Source: Chitinophagaceae bacterium
Lineage (GTDB): Bacteria > Bacteroidota > Bacteroidia > Chitinophagales > Chitinophagaceae
Length of the DNA stretch: 64,000 bases
Direction: 5' to 3'
Assembly (NCBI GenBank): GCA_019638615.1
Contig: JAHBTL010000034.1
Location: 17,417 to 81,416 of the forward strand
The position numbers and the translations under genes are program-made. Positions within the stretch are counted from its first letter, which is position 1. Each line of letters opens with the position of its first letter. The notes under the pieces were generated by a model. That model ran no database searches and was not told the origin of the DNA. It worked only from the letters and a program-made list of their open reading frames with translations. Positions 62,600-64,000 of the stretch are shown one piece after another.

Positions 62600-63610
62600 T
62601 CAGTATTTCTTCTGCTTTAATAAACTCCAGGTGGCTTCTTCTTCCGCAACAACGGTATTGTGTAAAACGCCGATCCCGTTTATTTTCATTTCAATAAGGT
62701 CTCCGGCTTTCAGCCATTGCTCCTCATGTGCAGGGTTGCTCTGCCTGGCTGTTCCGTTCAGCTCCAAAAAACAACCGGTGCCCACTGTTCCGCTGCCTAT
62801 TACATCACCAGGGTAAAGATCCACCCCATACGAAGCCCTCTCTATTATTTCAGCAAAGGTCCAGTCCATATCACCGATATTGCCTTTGCTTACCGGCACG
62901 CCATTCACGCTGCAGCTCATGGTAAGGTTCCAGCATTTGCCGGTATGATTTTCTTTGGCCGGTATTTCAAAGCTTTCCAGCTCATCCGGTGTAACAAGAA
63001 CAGGCCCTAACGCCGTGGCAAAATCTTTTCCTTTTGCCGGGCCCAGGTTCAGCAGCATTTCTTCCAACTGGAGGGTACGGGCGCTGATGTCATTCATGAT
63101 CATCAACCCGCCGATATAGTGATCCGCGTATTCGGCTTTGATATTCCTTCCATGCCTGCATATTACAACGGCAGCTTCCAGCTCAAAATCCAGCTTTTCA
63201 AAATGGTCGGGCATGCAGCGTATTTCTCCGGGCCCGGTAATGCAATGATGATTGGTAAAATAAAAAACCGGGTACTGGTTAAACTCCTGTATCATAGAGG
63301 CTCCCTTGTTTTTCCGGATGGTTTCTATATGTTTTCTGAAAGCATGCCCGTCGCGGCAGGAAGTTGGGAAAGGAACGGGTGACAATAATGTAACATTTTT
63401 ATACGGTATCCCCCTGTTCTGCAGAAACCGCCCCTCCCGAACAGCTTCTTCCACGCTTTTTGCAAGCGGAAAAGCATCGTCCCAGTAGTTCAGGAACATT
63501 CCCATGCTGCCGGGCAGGTTCGGATGCAGCTCATCCATATTGTATAATAAATCATTTACCAGCAGCGCTAACTGATCCTGCCCCTCGCGGAGGTACGAAA
63601 CTAATTTCAT
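62600..63610 (-). CDS. fumarylacetoacetate hydrolase family protein
   Basis: 336 residues from ATG 63610 (MKLVSYLREGQDQLALLVND); the frame runs 24 bp further upstream without support. FELEAAVVICRHGRNI, YIGGLMIMNDISARTLQ and KDFATALGPVLVTPDEL are the conserved blocks of the FAH fold, with Glu and Asp as metal ligands; GDVIGSGTVGTGC completes the site. The N-terminal extension fits the eukaryote-like FAH branch. It may cleave fumarylacetoacetate in tyrosine degradation, but other acylpyruvate substrates are possible. Confidence 0.9.
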   Translation of the reverse strand: MKLVSYLREGQDQLALLVNDLLYNMDELHPNLPGSMGMFLNYWDDAFPLAKSVEEAVREGRFLQNRGIPYKNVTLLSPVPFPTSCRDGHAFRKHIETIRKNKGASMIQEFNQYPVFYFTNHHCITGPGEIRCMPDHFEKLDFELEAAVVICRHGRNIKAEYADHYIGGLMIMNDISARTLQLEEMLLNLGPAKGKDFATALGPVLVTPDELESFEIPAKENHTGKCWNLTMSCSVNGVPVSKGNIGDMDWTFAEIIERASYGVDLYPGDVIGSGTVGTGCFLELNGTARQSNPAHEEQWLKAGDLIEMKINGIGVLHNTVVAEEEATWSLLKQKKY

Positions 63611-64000
63611 ATTGATTGAAAATTTGATATGCAATATAAATGAATGTTGGCAACCTTAGACTGAAGCGAAATTACTATATACACCTCTTTTGCATATTTC
63701 AAATCAGGCGATACGCTCTTGTTCAAAGATGTAAAACCCTGTCTGCCCGACAGCTACCTTATATGCACACCTTATTTATTCAGACTGCGCTGCACTTGTA
63801 TTATCCCTCACCCCCAATCCCTCTCCGCTGCGCGGAGAGGGGAGCCCAATTCAATTCAGGTCGACGAATTTTGTGAGGGGGAGGTCGAAAATCTAAATGT
63901 GTGACGAATATTTAAACGCTTTGCATGGTTTTGCTTTGCAGCTGACGTGGTAGTTAATATAGTTTGGAGTTATTCTACAGCACCGGGGCTGACCAAAAAG
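63611..64000. other. right-edge spacer, no gene recognised
   Basis: No convincing coding region on either strand in these 390 bp. The main content is the palindromic repeat at 63805-63879. A gene could start beyond the edge. Confidence 0.55.
63805..63879. repeat. GC-rich palindromic repeat (CCCTCTCCGC type)
   Basis: A perfect 10-bp stem, CCCTCTCCGC-TGC-GCGGAGAGGG (63819-63841), is enclosed by CCCTCAC (63805-63811) and GTGAGGG (63873-63879). This is the layout of the REP-like palindromes found scattered in many bacterial genomes. A diverged relative lies at 37422-37456. Confidence 0.7.

Overview
The window looks like chromosome of a Bacteroidota bacterium, most likely a member of the Chitinophagaceae or a close relative. 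The evidence is the promoter-like -7 boxes of the form TAnnTTTG, the near absence of Shine-Dalgarno sequences, a UpxY/NusG-like antiterminator at the head of a polysaccharide operon, the long three-domain form of IspG, a gamma-alpha fused 2-oxoacid:ferredoxin oxidoreductase subunit, a DUF4834 protein and many small lipoproteins. No rRNA, tRNA, CRISPR array, prophage or intact insertion sequence was seen.

Region 1 (1-39.5 kb, all on the minus strand, read from right to left) is a large exopolysaccharide / O-antigen-like cluster. A short wbpD-wlbA operon (37.8-39.4 kb) lies upstream. The main cluster starts with a promoter near 37.3 kb and then upxY, a Wza-type export lipoprotein and a Wzc-type tyrosine kinase with ten clustered tyrosines near its C-terminus. 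An HTTM membrane protein follows. Next comes a tightly packed block: an ATP-grasp ligase, a NeuD-type acetyltransferase, WecE, a Wzx flippase, a WecF-like transferase, WbuY/WbuZ, a 1076-residue secreted heparinase-like lyase, WbuX and a glycosyltransferase. After a 490 bp empty spacer come an acyltransferase, three glycosyltransferases, WecB, an FkbM methyltransferase, a Wzy-like polymerase and another glycosyltransferase. A membrane-anchored transglutaminase-like gene with its own promoter-like box and terminator-like hairpin precedes AsnB, a glycosyltransferase, a NodU-type carbamoyltransferase, a GDP-mannose 3,5-epimerase homologue and a WbuB-like glycosyltransferase. A CpsB/YwqE-type phosphotyrosine phosphatase is cut by the left edge.

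Read together, these genes suggest a Wzx/Wzy-dependent polymer built from nucleotide-activated amino sugars (ManNAc and a Fuc4NAc-like sugar) and probably a GDP-L-galactose-type sugar. It would be decorated by amidation or amidine formation (WbuXYZ, AsnB), carbamoylation, acylation, possibly O-methylation and possibly amino-acid ligation. No initiating sugar-phosphate transferase, RmlA/RmlB, WecC, WbpA or WbpE is present, so those steps must be encoded elsewhere or beyond the left edge.

Region 2 (39.6-64 kb) is ordinary and less AT-rich. It holds a holin-X-like membrane protein with a small partner, DUF4834, the oxidative pentose phosphate genes gnd-zwf-pgl, a Bax-inhibitor-1 family protein, korA without a neighbouring korB, a YkuD_2 protein, recX, dnaN, a DUF2007 protein, a sterol-desaturase-family protein, kdsB and a MurG-like transferase. 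These are followed by two small orphan genes, an ECF sigma operon with a TraB/GumN protein, an amidohydrolase, lipoproteins, ispG and a fumarylacetoacetate-hydrolase-family protein.

Two kinds of repeat stand out in region 2. One is a pair of ~350 bp direct repeats with inverted-repeat-like ends and a central hairpin (44.7 and 48.9 kb), probably a non-autonomous mobile element. The other is a set of short word-like repeats in the spacers, which also appear in frame inside ispG, including four 7-bp units.
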